A DNA stretch of 64,000 nt from Alistipes sp. (GTDB lineage: Bacteria > Bacteroidota > Bacteroidia > Bacteroidales > Rikenellaceae). This document shows, in pieces, positions 8,022-16,717 of this stretch (position 1 is the stretch's first letter; every line of letters starts with the position of its first letter). The DNA lies in NCBI GenBank assembly GCA_017532885.1, contig JAFXIS010000039.1, positions 69,036 to 133,035 of the forward strand, written 5' to 3'. A model generated the notes under the pieces. That model made no database searches. It saw only the letters and a list, made by a program, of their open reading frames with translations, and was not told where the DNA came from. The position numbers were made by a program, and so were the translations under genes.

Positions 8022-10853
8022 ATGAAACGCTTTACGCTACTCTTCATATTTTTGCTCTGTGCCATGACGACTATCATGGCTCAATCGCGTAATGGCGCAA
8101 CCGTTATGGGCACCATCGTTGCGGAACATCCCGAAGAGGGTATGGAGGGCGTTGTAGGTGCAACCGTCGAGCTTCAATCACTTGCCGATACTCTGCAAAA
8201 GCAGCACACCGTAACGGCTGTGAGAGGAGCATGGCAATTCAAAGGTGTGAAGGCCGGTAAATATCGACTTAAAGCCGAATTTTTAGGTTACAAACCTGCC
8301 ACGCGCGAAATTGAAGTCGAGCGAGGTGGGGAGTTGAATATCCAGAATTGGGAACTGAAGGAGGATCCCACACTCATTGAGACCATTAATATTGAAGCAC
8401 AAGCCGTGCGCACCACGATAAATGGTGATACGGTTGTCTATAATGCTGCGGCTTACAAGGTATTAGCCGATGCCGACGCTGATAAACTGCTCTCGAAAAT
8501 GCCCGGCATAAAGGTCGATGGCGGCACGGTTGAAGCGCACGGAGAGACGGTACAGAAGGTTTTGATTGACGGACGCGAGTTCTTCGGCAACGATGTCGCA
8601 ACAGCACTCAAGACAATACCTGCCGAGGCGATAAAATCGGTAGAGGTATTCGATAAGTTAAGCGACGAGGCAGAGTTCTCGGGCATTGACGACGGCAACA
8701 GCTACAAGGCCATCAATTTGGTGACACACAACAAGATGAAAACTGCCGTATTCGGTAAAATGAATGGCATGTATGGCACCGAGCCGCGTCGTCGCGAGAA
8801 TTGGCAACACTATGTGGATGCTGATGCAAACTTAAACTTCTTCCGCGAAAAATCCAAGACCACAATCCGCCTGAATGCCAACAATACAAACGGCAATGCG
8901 GACTCTCGCGTAGGTATGGGAGCCCTAAACTACATCAACGCTTGGGGCAAGAAGGATGAGATAAAGTTGGAGGGCAGCTACTCATTCCGTGGCAATAACT
9001 CGGTATCTCGTAATTGGAATGAGGTGGATTATTTCCTCTCAGAAGAGCAAATCGAGTCAAATGCCGATGACATCTACAAGCGAACAGAGAGCTATTCCCG
9101 CTCCAACAACACCTCGTTAAATCATCAATTCTCTTCTCGATTCGAATATCGAATATCGCCCAAGCAACGACTTATGTTGCGCGCGTCGTTCAACATATCC
9201 GACGGCAAAAGCCACAATAACACGCTAAGCCATTACTTCCCTGTAAGTGGACTTAATGAGCAATCGCGCAGCAATTGGAGCAATAGCAATAATGACAACA
9301 TGAGTTTCTCCCTCAACGGTAACTACCACATACAACTCGGCGAAAAGAAGGGGCGTACGCTACATTTCTCTTTTAATGGAGGGTATAATTCAGGCGATGG
9401 CTTCAGCAACAGCTACTCGGAATACGACAATAATATTGCCATTCGCCAAAAGGGTGATAATAACTCTGCATCGTATAATATTAATGGCAATATAACCTAT
9501 GCCGAGCCTCTGAGCAAACACTCACAGCTCACTGCCAACTATAATGTGCGATATAACCACTCCGATGCCGAGCGTCTTACGCATCTTTACGACTTCGAGA
9601 AGGAGGAGTTTGTCACCAACATCAGCCCGGAGTATTCCAATATATACCAAAACAATTTCTTTACTCAGCGCATAGGCCCCGGATTTCGCTGGGGCAAGGA
9701 GGGCTCGAACATATCGGCAAAAGCCGAATATCAATATGTCACGATGAATAGCGACAGGGTATATCCCTCGAAATATATTCTGCCGACAAAGTATTTCGGC
9801 GATGTCACCTATGCCATATCATCTCATGTGAAAATCAACAAGCAAAACCATCTGAATGTTCGCATCAACTCACAGACACGCAATCCGAGCGTAAATGATT
9901 TGCAGAATGTTGTCGATATTTCGAATGTAAATTTCATATTCTCGGGTAACCCCTCACTGCGTCCGTCGTATACTCATCGCATGTATCTGCAATACTATTA
10001 TACAGGCATCGAAAAGGGTACAAATTTCTCCGTTTCGTTACAAGGCAACATCACGCAGCGAGAGATTGTACACTCGATTATAAACAACTCTCCGGGGTAT
10101 GAGATTTTCTCTCCGGATGGAGAACTTCTGACAACATTATCATCAACCGGCATCTTCACTAAACCTATAAATATGAACGGCGCATGGCATTATCATGCCA
10201 ACATAGGATACGGATTCCCGATAAAGTTTTTGGGATGCAACTTCCTCTTAGGGGCAAATGGCACCTACGAACAGCGATTGGCAATGATAAACAACAACGC
10301 CAACTATTCGCGCAACCGCTCGCTGGGACTTTATGCCACCATAGGAAGCAATTTCAGTAAAAACATTGATTTTCACGCCTTCTACGCCTTGAACTATAAT
10401 AGCGTGATTAACTCGATGTCGTCGAGTGGCGACAACGAATATATTCAACAATTTGCTGTGGCAGATTTCCGTTATGTGGCCAACTTTGGACTCACCTTCT
10501 CGGCCGATGCACGACTTATGCAATATGCAGGCTTAAACGCAATCAGCAGCCGTCTGAATAATACCGAGTTTATCTGCAACATCGGCTTGGGCTACAAAGT
10601 GCTAAAGAAATTGGGCGAAGTGGAATTTATTGTTCGTGACCTGTTCAACGACTCCGACGGATTCTATCGTCATTGGAGCGCCACATCAATGAGCAACAAC
10701 AAACAGAATGTTATAGGTCGCTACTTCGGCATACGCTTTACATACAATCTGCGTCGCTATGGGCAAACTCGTGGCGGCAAACAGATTGATGACGGTGGCG
10801 TAAACGGCATGTTCCGAGGGCATGGCGGACACCACGGCGACTACCACTTTTAG
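8022..10853 (+). CDS. Outer-membrane beta-barrel receptor (TonB-dependent-like)
   Basis: 943 residues. A signal peptide (ending TTIMAQ) is followed by a carboxypeptidase-regulatory-like beta-sandwich (about 28-115), a plug-like region (INGDTVVYNAAAYKV, LLSKMPGIKVDGG, VLIDGREFFGNDV, IPAEAIKSVEVFDK) and a long barrel with alternating aromatic strands. It belongs to the outer membrane beta-barrel family common in Bacteroidota, which resembles TonB receptors but often lacks a SusD partner. The C-terminus is Gly/His-rich (GHGGHHGDYHF) with a terminal Phe, as BAM substrates have; the histidines could bind metal, which is inference. No SusD follows, so an ion, siderophore or peptide ligand is as likely as a glycan. 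Confidence 0.8.
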   Translation: MKRFTLLFIFLLCAMTTIMAQSRNGATVMGTIVAEHPEEGMEGVVGATVELQSLADTLQKQHTVTAVRGAWQFKGVKAGKYRLKAEFLGYKPATREIEVERGGELNIQNWELKEDPTLIETINIEAQAVRTTINGDTVVYNAAAYKVLADADADKLLSKMPGIKVDGGTVEAHGETVQKVLIDGREFFGNDVATALKTIPAEAIKSVEVFDKLSDEAEFSGIDDGNSYKAINLVTHNKMKTAVFGKMNGMYGTEPRRRENWQHYVDADANLNFFREKSKTTIRLNANNTNGNADSRVGMGALNYINAWGKKDEIKLEGSYSFRGNNSVSRNWNEVDYFLSEEQIESNADDIYKRTESYSRSNNTSLNHQFSSRFEYRISPKQRLMLRASFNISDGKSHNNTLSHYFPVSGLNEQSRSNWSNSNNDNMSFSLNGNYHIQLGEKKGRTLHFSFNGGYNSGDGFSNSYSEYDNNIAIRQKGDNNSASYNINGNITYAEPLSKHSQLTANYNVRYNHSDAERLTHLYDFEKEEFVTNISPEYSNIYQNNFFTQRIGPGFRWGKEGSNISAKAEYQYVTMNSDRVYPSKYILPTKYFGDVTYAISSHVKINKQNHLNVRINSQTRNPSVNDLQNVVDISNVNFIFSGNPSLRPSYTHRMYLQYYYTGIEKGTNFSVSLQGNITQREIVHSIINNSPGYEIFSPDGELLTTLSSTGIFTKPINMNGAWHYHANIGYGFPIKFLGCNFLLGANGTYEQRLAMINNNANYSRNRSLGLYATIGSNFSKNIDFHAFYALNYNSVINSMSSSGDNEYIQQFAVADFRYVANFGLTFSADARLMQYAGLNAISSRLNNTEFICNIGLGYKVLKKLGEVEFIVRDLFNDSDGFYRHWSATSMSNNKQNVIGRYFGIRFTYNLRRYGQTRGGKQIDDGGVNGMFRGHGGHHGDYHF

Positions 10854-10877
10854 TGGAGTGTAATTCCACTTAAATTT
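10852..10877. terminator. Weak hairpin between convergent genes
   Basis: AGTGGA (10852-10857) and TCCACT (10865-10870) flank a 7-nt loop and are followed by TAAATTT. It overlaps both stop codons and may end transcription from either side, weakly. Confidence 0.4.
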
Positions 10878-11892
10878 CATGCGAGAGTGAGGGTGGCACA
10901 GCACCACTCATATCTATATCGCCCCAACGCTCGGCAATCATATCAAGCGTAGAGTATAACTCTTCTATGTCGTTCGATGTAACAAGTGTCAGGCGTGTTG
11001 ATTTGAAGTCGGGCAAACCCTTAAAATAGTTCGACAAATGGCGACGCATCTCCAAAATGCCGACTCTCTCGCCCTTAATCTCCAACGACTTCGCCAGATG
11101 CTCCTTCGCAATAGCCACTCGCTCCACAACCGAGGGTTGCGGCATAACCTCGCCCGTAGCCATAAAGTGTTTCACCTCGCGGAAAATCCACGGACGACCA
11201 TATGTCGCACGACCTATCATCACTCCATCGACGCCATAGGTATCGAACATCTGCTTCGCCTTCGGGCCTGAATCCACATCGCCATTGCCGATAATTGGAA
11301 TCTCAATCGAAGGATGGTGCTTCACCTCGCCAATCAAGGTCCAATCCGCCTCGCCACGATACATCTGCGAGCGTGTGCGACCGTGAATAGTCAGAGCCTT
11401 AATACCCACATCCTGCAAACGGAGTGCGATATCCAGAATGTTCTTATTATCCTCGTCCCAACCGAGGCGTGTTTTAACTGTTACGGGAGTTTCGACCGCT
11501 TCGACAATCTGGCGCGTCATCTCGACCATAAGTGGCACATCGCGCATCATACCCGAGCCCGCTCCACGGCCTGCAATTTTCTTAACGGGGCAGCCAAAGT
11601 TGATATCAATAAAGTCGGGATGTGCCGTCTCGGCTATGCGGGCAGCCTCAACCATCGGCTCGATTAAGTGTCCATAAATCTGAATACCTACGGGACGCTC
11701 CGCCTCGTCGATATTGAGTTTTGCGCGCGACTTCCACGCATCGCGAATCAGCCCATCGGACGATATAAACTCCGTAGTCACTACATCAGCACCCATGCGT
11801 TTACACATATAGCGAAACGACGGGTCGGTGACATCCTCCATAGGAGCCAAAAACAATGGCTGCAAACCCAAATCTATATCTCCGATTTTCAT
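10870..11892 (-). CDS. dusB: tRNA-dihydrouridine synthase B
   Basis: Flavoenzyme that reduces uridine in the tRNA D-loop to dihydrouridine. The TIM barrel shows LFLAPMEDVTDPSFR at the N-terminus, FIDINFGCPVKKIAGRGAGSG with the catalytic Cys of the NxGCP motif, VKTRLGW, LTIHGRTRSQMYRG, PIIGNGDV and GVMIGRATYGRPW, all standard DusB marks. The start chosen is ATG 11892 (MKIGDIDLGL); the longer frame adds eight residues without homology and runs toward the upstream terminator. About 340 residues, the usual length. It lies downstream of prfA on the same strand, separated by a terminator. Confidence 0.93.
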   Translation of the reverse strand: MKIGDIDLGLQPLFLAPMEDVTDPSFRYMCKRMGADVVTTEFISSDGLIRDAWKSRAKLNIDEAERPVGIQIYGHLIEPMVEAARIAETAHPDFIDINFGCPVKKIAGRGAGSGMMRDVPLMVEMTRQIVEAVETPVTVKTRLGWDEDNKNILDIALRLQDVGIKALTIHGRTRSQMYRGEADWTLIGEVKHHPSIEIPIIGNGDVDSGPKAKQMFDTYGVDGVMIGRATYGRPWIFREVKHFMATGEVMPQPSVVERVAIAKEHLAKSLEIKGERVGILEMRRHLSNYFKGLPDFKSTRLTLVTSNDIEELYSTLDMIAERWGDIDMSGAVPPSLSHEI

Positions 11893-11905
11893 ACTCTTAA
11901 TATAT

Positions 11906-11939
11906 AAAAAGGGCATCTGCCTCTTACGGGGAGATACCC
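11906..11939 (-). terminator. Intrinsic terminator after prfA
   Basis: Read on the minus strand, GGGTATCT and AGATGCCC form an 8-bp stem with one G-T pair, followed directly by TTTTT. It separates prfA from dusB. Confidence 0.75.
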
Positions 11940-11964
11940 TCTTTGTGGTTTGGAATTATTACTC

Positions 11965-13050
11965 TTACAACTCGCTCTCCTTCAATCGCTCGGCGTTCTC
12001 CGCTACAATCAGGTGGTCAATGCAATCCTGAATCTCACCATCCATAAATGCCGACAGGTTATAAATCGTATAGTTTATACGGTGATCGGTAATACGGCCC
12101 TGCGGATAGTTGTAGGTACGAATCTTTGCCGAACGATCACCTGTCGAAACCATAGTCTTACGCTTCGAGGCGATTTCGTCCAGGTACTTCGAGTACTCGA
12201 GGTTGAAAACTCGCGTACGCAACTCCTCGAATGCCTTATCGAAGTTCTTAAGCTGCGACTTCTGGTCCTGACACTGCACAACGATACCCGTAGGGATGTG
12301 CGTAAGACGAATAGCCGAATAGGTAGTATTTACCGACTGACCACCGGGACCCGAAGCACAGAAGATATCCTTGCGGATATCGTTCATCGAAATCTCAACA
12401 TCAAACTCCTCAGCCTCAGGCAATACAGCCACCGAAGCAGCAGAAGTATGCACACGGCCCTGAGTCTCGGTCTGCGGCACGCGCTGCACGCGGTGAACAC
12501 CCGACTCATACTTCAGCGTACCATATACGCTCTGACCCGTAACCTTCAGCACAACCTCCTTGTAACCACCTACGGCACCATCCGAGAACGAGGTAATCTC
12601 ATAACGCCAGCCCTTTGACTCGATATACTTGGTGTACATACGCAACAAGTCGCCTGCAAAGATTGCAGCCTCGTCGCCACCAGTACCGCCACGAATCTCA
12701 AGAATGGCATTCTTATCATCCTGCGGGTCTTTAGGGATAAGCAAGAGCTTAATATCCTCCTCCATCTTCTCCAACGAAGGCTCCAACTCCGCAATCTCCA
12801 TACGCGCCATTTCGCGCATCTCCTCGTCCTTATCGTTGGCAAGGATATCCTTTGCCTCCGCCAAATTTGCAAGGGCTGTACGATAACGCTCCGAAGTCTC
12901 GATAATAGGCTCCAACTCCTTATACTCCTTGGTAAGCTGCACGAACTGCTTAACATCGGCAATTACCTCAGGGTCGGTGAGTTTCTGTCCCGTCTCCTCG
13001 TATTTAAGTTTAAGGCCATCAAGGCGCATAAGTATAGAATTGTCTGCCAT
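11965..13050 (-). CDS. prfA: Peptide chain release factor 1
   Basis: 361 residues, the usual RF1 length. It releases the finished peptide at UAA and UAG codons. The stop-codon reading motif PxT is present as PQT in the RVPQTETQGRVHTS segment, and the GGQ motif that triggers hydrolysis is at residues 236-238 in SGPGGQSVNTT. The PQT tripeptide and lack of an SPF motif identify RF1 rather than RF2. The gene is divergent from the cobalamin locus and followed by its own terminator. Confidence 0.96.
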   Translation of the reverse strand: MADNSILMRLDGLKLKYEETGQKLTDPEVIADVKQFVQLTKEYKELEPIIETSERYRTALANLAEAKDILANDKDEEMREMARMEIAELEPSLEKMEEDIKLLLIPKDPQDDKNAILEIRGGTGGDEAAIFAGDLLRMYTKYIESKGWRYEITSFSDGAVGGYKEVVLKVTGQSVYGTLKYESGVHRVQRVPQTETQGRVHTSAASVAVLPEAEEFDVEISMNDIRKDIFCASGPGGQSVNTTYSAIRLTHIPTGIVVQCQDQKSQLKNFDKAFEELRTRVFNLEYSKYLDEIASKRKTMVSTGDRSAKIRTYNYPQGRITDHRINYTIYNLSAFMDGEIQDCIDHLIVAENAERLKESEL

Positions 13051-13075
13051 AATCTTTTTACTTTTTATTTGCGGG

Positions 13076-13083
13076 CAAAGATA
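13076..13083 (-). promoter_or_regulatory. Putative -7 box for prfA
   Basis: Minus-strand TATCTTTG (plus-strand CAAAGATA) matches TAnnTTTG 26 nt upstream of the prfA start. No clear -33 TTTG is seen at 19-20 nt. Confidence 0.45.
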
Positions 13084-13114
13084 GTGATAATTTTCAAGAA
13101 TTTTTCATCTATTT

Positions 13115-13145
13115 TTTGCATTTTCAATTTTATTCTCTACTTTTG
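13115..13145 (+). promoter_or_regulatory. Promoter of the cobalamin locus
   Basis: TTTG (13115-13118), 19 nt, TACTTTTG (13138-13145) is a full match to the Bacteroidota promoter and lies immediately before the riboswitch, so the transcript should begin near 13150. Confidence 0.7.
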
Positions 13146-13149
13146 CTGT

Positions 13150-13335
13150 TGCAAATGGTTCTCCGGCAGTTCTATAACCTAAGGAGTGAAAAGGAAATCC
13201 GGTGCAAATCCGGAACAATACCTGTTGCTGTAAATCCCATTCTCATTAAGGGAATTTTTATTCTGTTGCACTCTTTGCCACTGGGCTATGACCTGGGAAG
13301 GCGCACAGATAGGGATAAGTCAGAAGACCTGCCTT
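13150..13335 (+). ncRNA. Cobalamin (B12) riboswitch aptamer
   Basis: The conserved core is readable: a GGAAATCCGGTGCAAATCCGG segment in two parts around 13193-13213, then ACCTGTTGCTGTAAA, later GCCACTGGG, GGGAAGGCGC, and the B12 box AGTCAGAAGACCTGCC at 13318-13333. This order and spacing are those of the AdoCbl-type aptamer family. It lies between a consensus promoter and genes for B12 uptake, so it should repress the operon when cobalamin is plentiful. Confidence 0.93.
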
Positions 13336-13566
13336 TGCATTTTGGATTTTTGGCCTGCAGGACTACGGGACGAATCAAAACTAATTTTTAGCAGTAAAAT
13401 TTTAGGTTTTGCCCCGTAGTAGGTGGTGAAGCGCGATTTTTAGGAGGTGTAGTAGCTACGGTTACTCATTCCGAAGAGTCGATTTTTGACGGCAAAAATG
13501 TTTTGAGTTAATTTGAGTTCTGCTTTGTGGCGCAACTTTTTTATTAACTTAAAATATTTATGCGTT
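13336..13566 (+). promoter_or_regulatory. Long leader after the riboswitch (expression platform)
   Basis: About 230 nt without a supported gene. ACTACGGG (13362-13369) can pair with CCCGTAGT (13413-13420), enclosing an AT-rich loop; no strong T-tailed terminator follows, so control may act on translation or through further folding. Start-like TTG at 13513 in frame with the next gene is inside this leader and was rejected. Confidence 0.5.
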
Positions 13567-14688
13567 ATGAAGAGATTTTTCATTTTTGCAGCACTTTGCG
13601 TAAGTGCTATGGCGCTCGCCTCTTGCGAGTTTGACGACAGTGATTTGTGGCAGAAGGTTGATGAAATGCAGCAGCAAATCGACACCAACACCGAGGATAT
13701 TGCCACCCTCACGGCGTTAGTGGATGCTTTGAACAAGGGTAAAATCATCACCTCAACCGAGCAGACCGAAAACGGCTATCGCCTTGTGTTTAACGATGGT
13801 AGCAGCATCGAAATCACAAACGGAAAGAATGGCACAAACGGCAACGACGGCGACTCGTTCTTTGAAAATGTCGAAGTGGTAGATGGCATGGTCGTTATCA
13901 CCATGGCCGACGGCAGCGTAATAGAGATTCCGACGACCGATTACAAAACCTATGAACTGCGCATTCTTACATTCGAAGATGCCGATTATCGCGGAAATGA
14001 GAGCAATGCTGCCTCATATTGGAGCGATTTTATCCCCACCGACAGCGAGTACGGCGACGGTAACGGTCGCTATGCTTGGTATGACGAGGGCAATACCTTC
14101 CTCTCGTTCACGCCCTCCGAGACTGCGTTGTACCCCGGCTACGGAGGTCACGCGTTGTCGAATTATGTGGGTAGCGACCTCTCACAAGGCGACTATACGC
14201 ACGACCTGCAAGCCTACAATGTCGAGGGTGGAGCTAACGGCTCGGAGAATTTCTGCGTTCATTTCGGCTATACTGATGAGTCGGAGTATGGTATGCAGAA
14301 CGAAATGGTCTATTTTGAGTTTGGCGATGGTGAGGCTCGCGTTATTGACCATATGTATGTTACCAACACCACCTATGTATATAATCTGCTCGAAAATGGT
14401 GACGGTTGGCAAGTGCCGACAGGAGCTGGCGAGGAGAGCTGGTATAAGATTGTGGCGTACGGCTACGACCTAAATGGCGAAAAGTGCGGCGAGGCGGAGT
14501 TCACGCTTTGGAATGAGGGCCGTCAAGGCGTTCAGGAGTGGACAAAGTGGGATTTGTCATCACTTGGCAAGGTTGTGCAGGTTAAGTTCAATCTCGTAGG
14601 TAGCGACGACCTCTATGGCGAGTATGGACTTGGCGTGGCAGGTTATTTCGCCTACGACGATGTTGCAGTACGATTTGACAAGGAGTAA
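13567..14688 (+). CDS. DUF4465-type surface lipoprotein of the B12 locus
   Basis: 374 residues from ATG 13567; the longer frame from TTG 13513 would put 18 residues before an evident lipoprotein signal (MKRFFIFAALCVSAMALASC). After the lipidated Cys comes a short coiled coil (DLWQKVDEMQQQIDTNTEDIATL), then a small beta domain of the DUF4988 kind (NGYRLVFNDGSSIEI, DGMVVITMADGSVIEI). From about residue 135 a DUF4465-like beta-sandwich follows (FEDADYRG, WSDFIPTDSEYG, MVYFEFGDGEARVIDHMYVTNTTY). First gene after the B12 riboswitch, so probably a surface protein that helps corrinoid capture; it may correspond to the BtuH-type binders of gut Bacteroides, which I cannot confirm. Confidence 0.75.
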   Translation: MKRFFIFAALCVSAMALASCEFDDSDLWQKVDEMQQQIDTNTEDIATLTALVDALNKGKIITSTEQTENGYRLVFNDGSSIEITNGKNGTNGNDGDSFFENVEVVDGMVVITMADGSVIEIPTTDYKTYELRILTFEDADYRGNESNAASYWSDFIPTDSEYGDGNGRYAWYDEGNTFLSFTPSETALYPGYGGHALSNYVGSDLSQGDYTHDLQAYNVEGGANGSENFCVHFGYTDESEYGMQNEMVYFEFGDGEARVIDHMYVTNTTYVYNLLENGDGWQVPTGAGEESWYKIVAYGYDLNGEKCGEAEFTLWNEGRQGVQEWTKWDLSSLGKVVQVKFNLVGSDDLYGEYGLGVAGYFAYDDVAVRFDKE

Positions 14689-14700
14689 CAACTGCCGAAG

Positions 14701-15642
14701 ATGAAACTTTTTAGATTTATGTGTATGTTGATGATTGTAGTCGCATCGTCCTGCAATAAGGACGATGTGATTACAGTCACATTTGATGACGACTACTACC
14801 GCGCCGCAACCGAAGAGTCAAAAGCGGAGTTCTCAAAGGTCTTTGAATATACACCTGCTCCGGGGCAGTTTATCGGAGAGACCAAAACGGGAGGTTTTTC
14901 TGGCGAGGAACTTACATCCGCAGATGCCGTAAGCTACGCCGAAATGCGTCTGTCGGAGAGTAAATTTATCTCGCTTGGCGGCTTTGGTGGTTATGTGATT
15001 GTAGGCTTCGACCACAGCATAGATAACAGTGTTGGCTACGATATCGCCATTGGCGGCAATGCCTTCAAAGGCTCATCGGAGCCGGGCGTTGTATGGGTTA
15101 TGCAGGACGAAAATGGCGACGGAGAGCCAAACGACACTTGGTATGAGCTGCAAGGCAGCGAGAGCAATGCCGAAACAACCATAAAAGAGTACTCCGTAAC
15201 CTACTACCGCCCCACCGTAGCAGGACAACCCGTCAGGTGGAGCGACAGCGAAGGCGCAGAGGGGGAGATTGACTATTTGGCAGCCTATCATCAGCAGGAG
15301 TCATACTATCCGCAATGGATTAAGGAGGATAGTTACACTCTATCGGGCACACGCCTCGAAGCTCGCAACTACGATAGTTCGGGCAACGGTTCGATGTGGG
15401 TACAGCCCGCCTACGGTTGGGGTTATGCCGATAATTTCAGCGACGAGGACCACACCTTGGAGGGTGGAAACATGAACTTATTCGACATAGCGAACGCCAT
15501 CGACAGCGAGGGCAAGGCAAAGGAGTTGAAATATATAGATTTTGTAAAGGTGCAGACTGCCGTAAACGCCAAGAGCGGCTGGTTGGGCGAACTTTCAACC
15601 GAGGTTACAGGTTTTTACGATTATAGGTTAATGATGAAATAA
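14701..15642 (+). CDS. Cell-surface lipoprotein of the B12 locus
   Basis: 313 residues, lipoprotein signal MKLFRFMCMLMIVVASSC followed by NKDD, an acidic stretch that often marks surface export in Bacteroidota. The body is beta-rich and aromatic, with the segments SLGGFGGYVIVGFDHSI, GVVWVMQDENGDGEPNDTWYEL (a Ca-site-like DENGDGEPND loop) and VQPAYGWGYADNF. Similar proteins are commonly annotated as cell-surface proteins next to btuB in Bacteroidales. It starts 12 nt after the previous gene and overlaps the next by one base (TAATG), so translation is likely coupled. A corrinoid-related role is inferred from position and riboswitch control. Confidence 0.7.
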   Translation: MKLFRFMCMLMIVVASSCNKDDVITVTFDDDYYRAATEESKAEFSKVFEYTPAPGQFIGETKTGGFSGEELTSADAVSYAEMRLSESKFISLGGFGGYVIVGFDHSIDNSVGYDIAIGGNAFKGSSEPGVVWVMQDENGDGEPNDTWYELQGSESNAETTIKEYSVTYYRPTVAGQPVRWSDSEGAEGEIDYLAAYHQQESYYPQWIKEDSYTLSGTRLEARNYDSSGNGSMWVQPAYGWGYADNFSDEDHTLEGGNMNLFDIANAIDSEGKAKELKYIDFVKVQTAVNAKSGWLGELSTEVTGFYDYRLMMK

Positions 15643-16712
15643 TGAAAGTGTTTTCGACATATATGCGATTGTGGATGCTGGCGATAATGTTGGCATTTAC
15701 GGGTTGCATGGAGTGGGAGTACGGCGTGGAGGAGGAGTTCTCGGCGTCGGACAAGGGGCTGTTTATTATAAACGAGGGAAACTTCAACTACGGCAACGCA
15801 ACACTCTCATACTACAACCCCGCAACAAAAGAGGTCGAAAACGAGATTTTCTATCGCGCCAACGCTATGCGCTTGGGCGATGTGGCGCAGTCGATGACCT
15901 TGTACGACGGCAAAGGTTGGGTTGTTGTGAATAATTCGCATGTCATCTTCGCCATAAATCCCGACACCTTCCAGGAGGTGGGACGCATCGAGGGCTTCAC
16001 TTCGCCCCGATATATACATTTCATCTCCGACGAGAAGGCCTATGTGACACAAATTTGGGATAACCGCATAGCCATAGTAAATCCCAAGCGATACGAGATT
16101 ACGGGCTATATTGAGTGCCCTGCAATGACTATGGAGAGCGGCTCGACAGAGCAGATGGTTCGATGGGGCGACTATCTGTTTGTCAATTGCTGGTCGTATC
16201 AGAATCGCATCTTGAAAATTGATACTCGCACCGACAAGGTGGTAGCCGAACTAAAGGTCGGCATACAACCCACCTCAATCGTGCTGGATAGGAACGGAAA
16301 ATTATGGACCATAACCGATGGCGGCTATGAGGGTAGTCCTTATGGCTACGAAGCCCCTGCACTCTATCGCATCGACGCCGAGACATTCTCGATTGAAAAG
16401 GAGTTCCGCTTCAATCGCGGCGATGCTCCTTCGGAGGTGCAGTTAAACGGCACACGCGACCGCCTTTATTGGATAAATGACGATATTTGGGCTATGAATA
16501 TCGAGGATGAGCGCCTACCCGTGCGACCATTTTTAGAGGCCGCCGAAACGATATATTACGGCCTTACGATTTGTCCTTTGTCGGGCGATGTCTACATAGC
16601 CGATGCCATTGATTATCAGCAACCCGGCAAGATTTATCGCTATACGCAGTCGGGCGAAAAAATAGATGAATTTTATGCGGGAGTTATCCCCGGTGCATTT
16701 TGTTGGAAGTAA
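15642..16712 (+). CDS. btuG: BtuG-like beta-propeller lipoprotein, B12 capture
   Basis: 356 residues, lipobox MLAFTGC at about residue 22. The mature chain is a YncE/DUF5074-type propeller with repeating blades (GLFIINEGNFNYGNATLSYYN, MTLYDGKGWVVVNNS, RYIHFISDEKAYVTQIWDN, VRWGDYLFVNCWSYQNRIL, VLDRNGKLWTITDGG, LYWINDDIWAMNI, ICPLSGDVYIADAIDY). In Bacteroides, BtuG is a surface-exposed propeller that binds B12 very tightly and caps BtuB. The length, the position directly before btuB (5-nt gap) and the B12 riboswitch upstream all fit. The gene overlaps the preceding stop codon. Confidence 0.85.
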   Translation: MKVFSTYMRLWMLAIMLAFTGCMEWEYGVEEEFSASDKGLFIINEGNFNYGNATLSYYNPATKEVENEIFYRANAMRLGDVAQSMTLYDGKGWVVVNNSHVIFAINPDTFQEVGRIEGFTSPRYIHFISDEKAYVTQIWDNRIAIVNPKRYEITGYIECPAMTMESGSTEQMVRWGDYLFVNCWSYQNRILKIDTRTDKVVAELKVGIQPTSIVLDRNGKLWTITDGGYEGSPYGYEAPALYRIDAETFSIEKEFRFNRGDAPSEVQLNGTRDRLYWINDDIWAMNIEDERLPVRPFLEAAETIYYGLTICPLSGDVYIADAIDYQQPGKIYRYTQSGEKIDEFYAGVIPGAFCWK

Positions 16713-16717
16713 AGTCT

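Noticed and set aside
11950..12618. A 222-codon plus-strand frame opposite prfA
   Set aside because: prfA on the minus strand is certain (PQT and GGQ motifs); this frame is a shadow.
13440..13751. A 103-codon minus-strand frame in the leader of the B12 locus
   Set aside because: Most of it opposes the signal peptide and coiled coil of the lipoprotein at 13567, and it has no promoter or recognisable domain.
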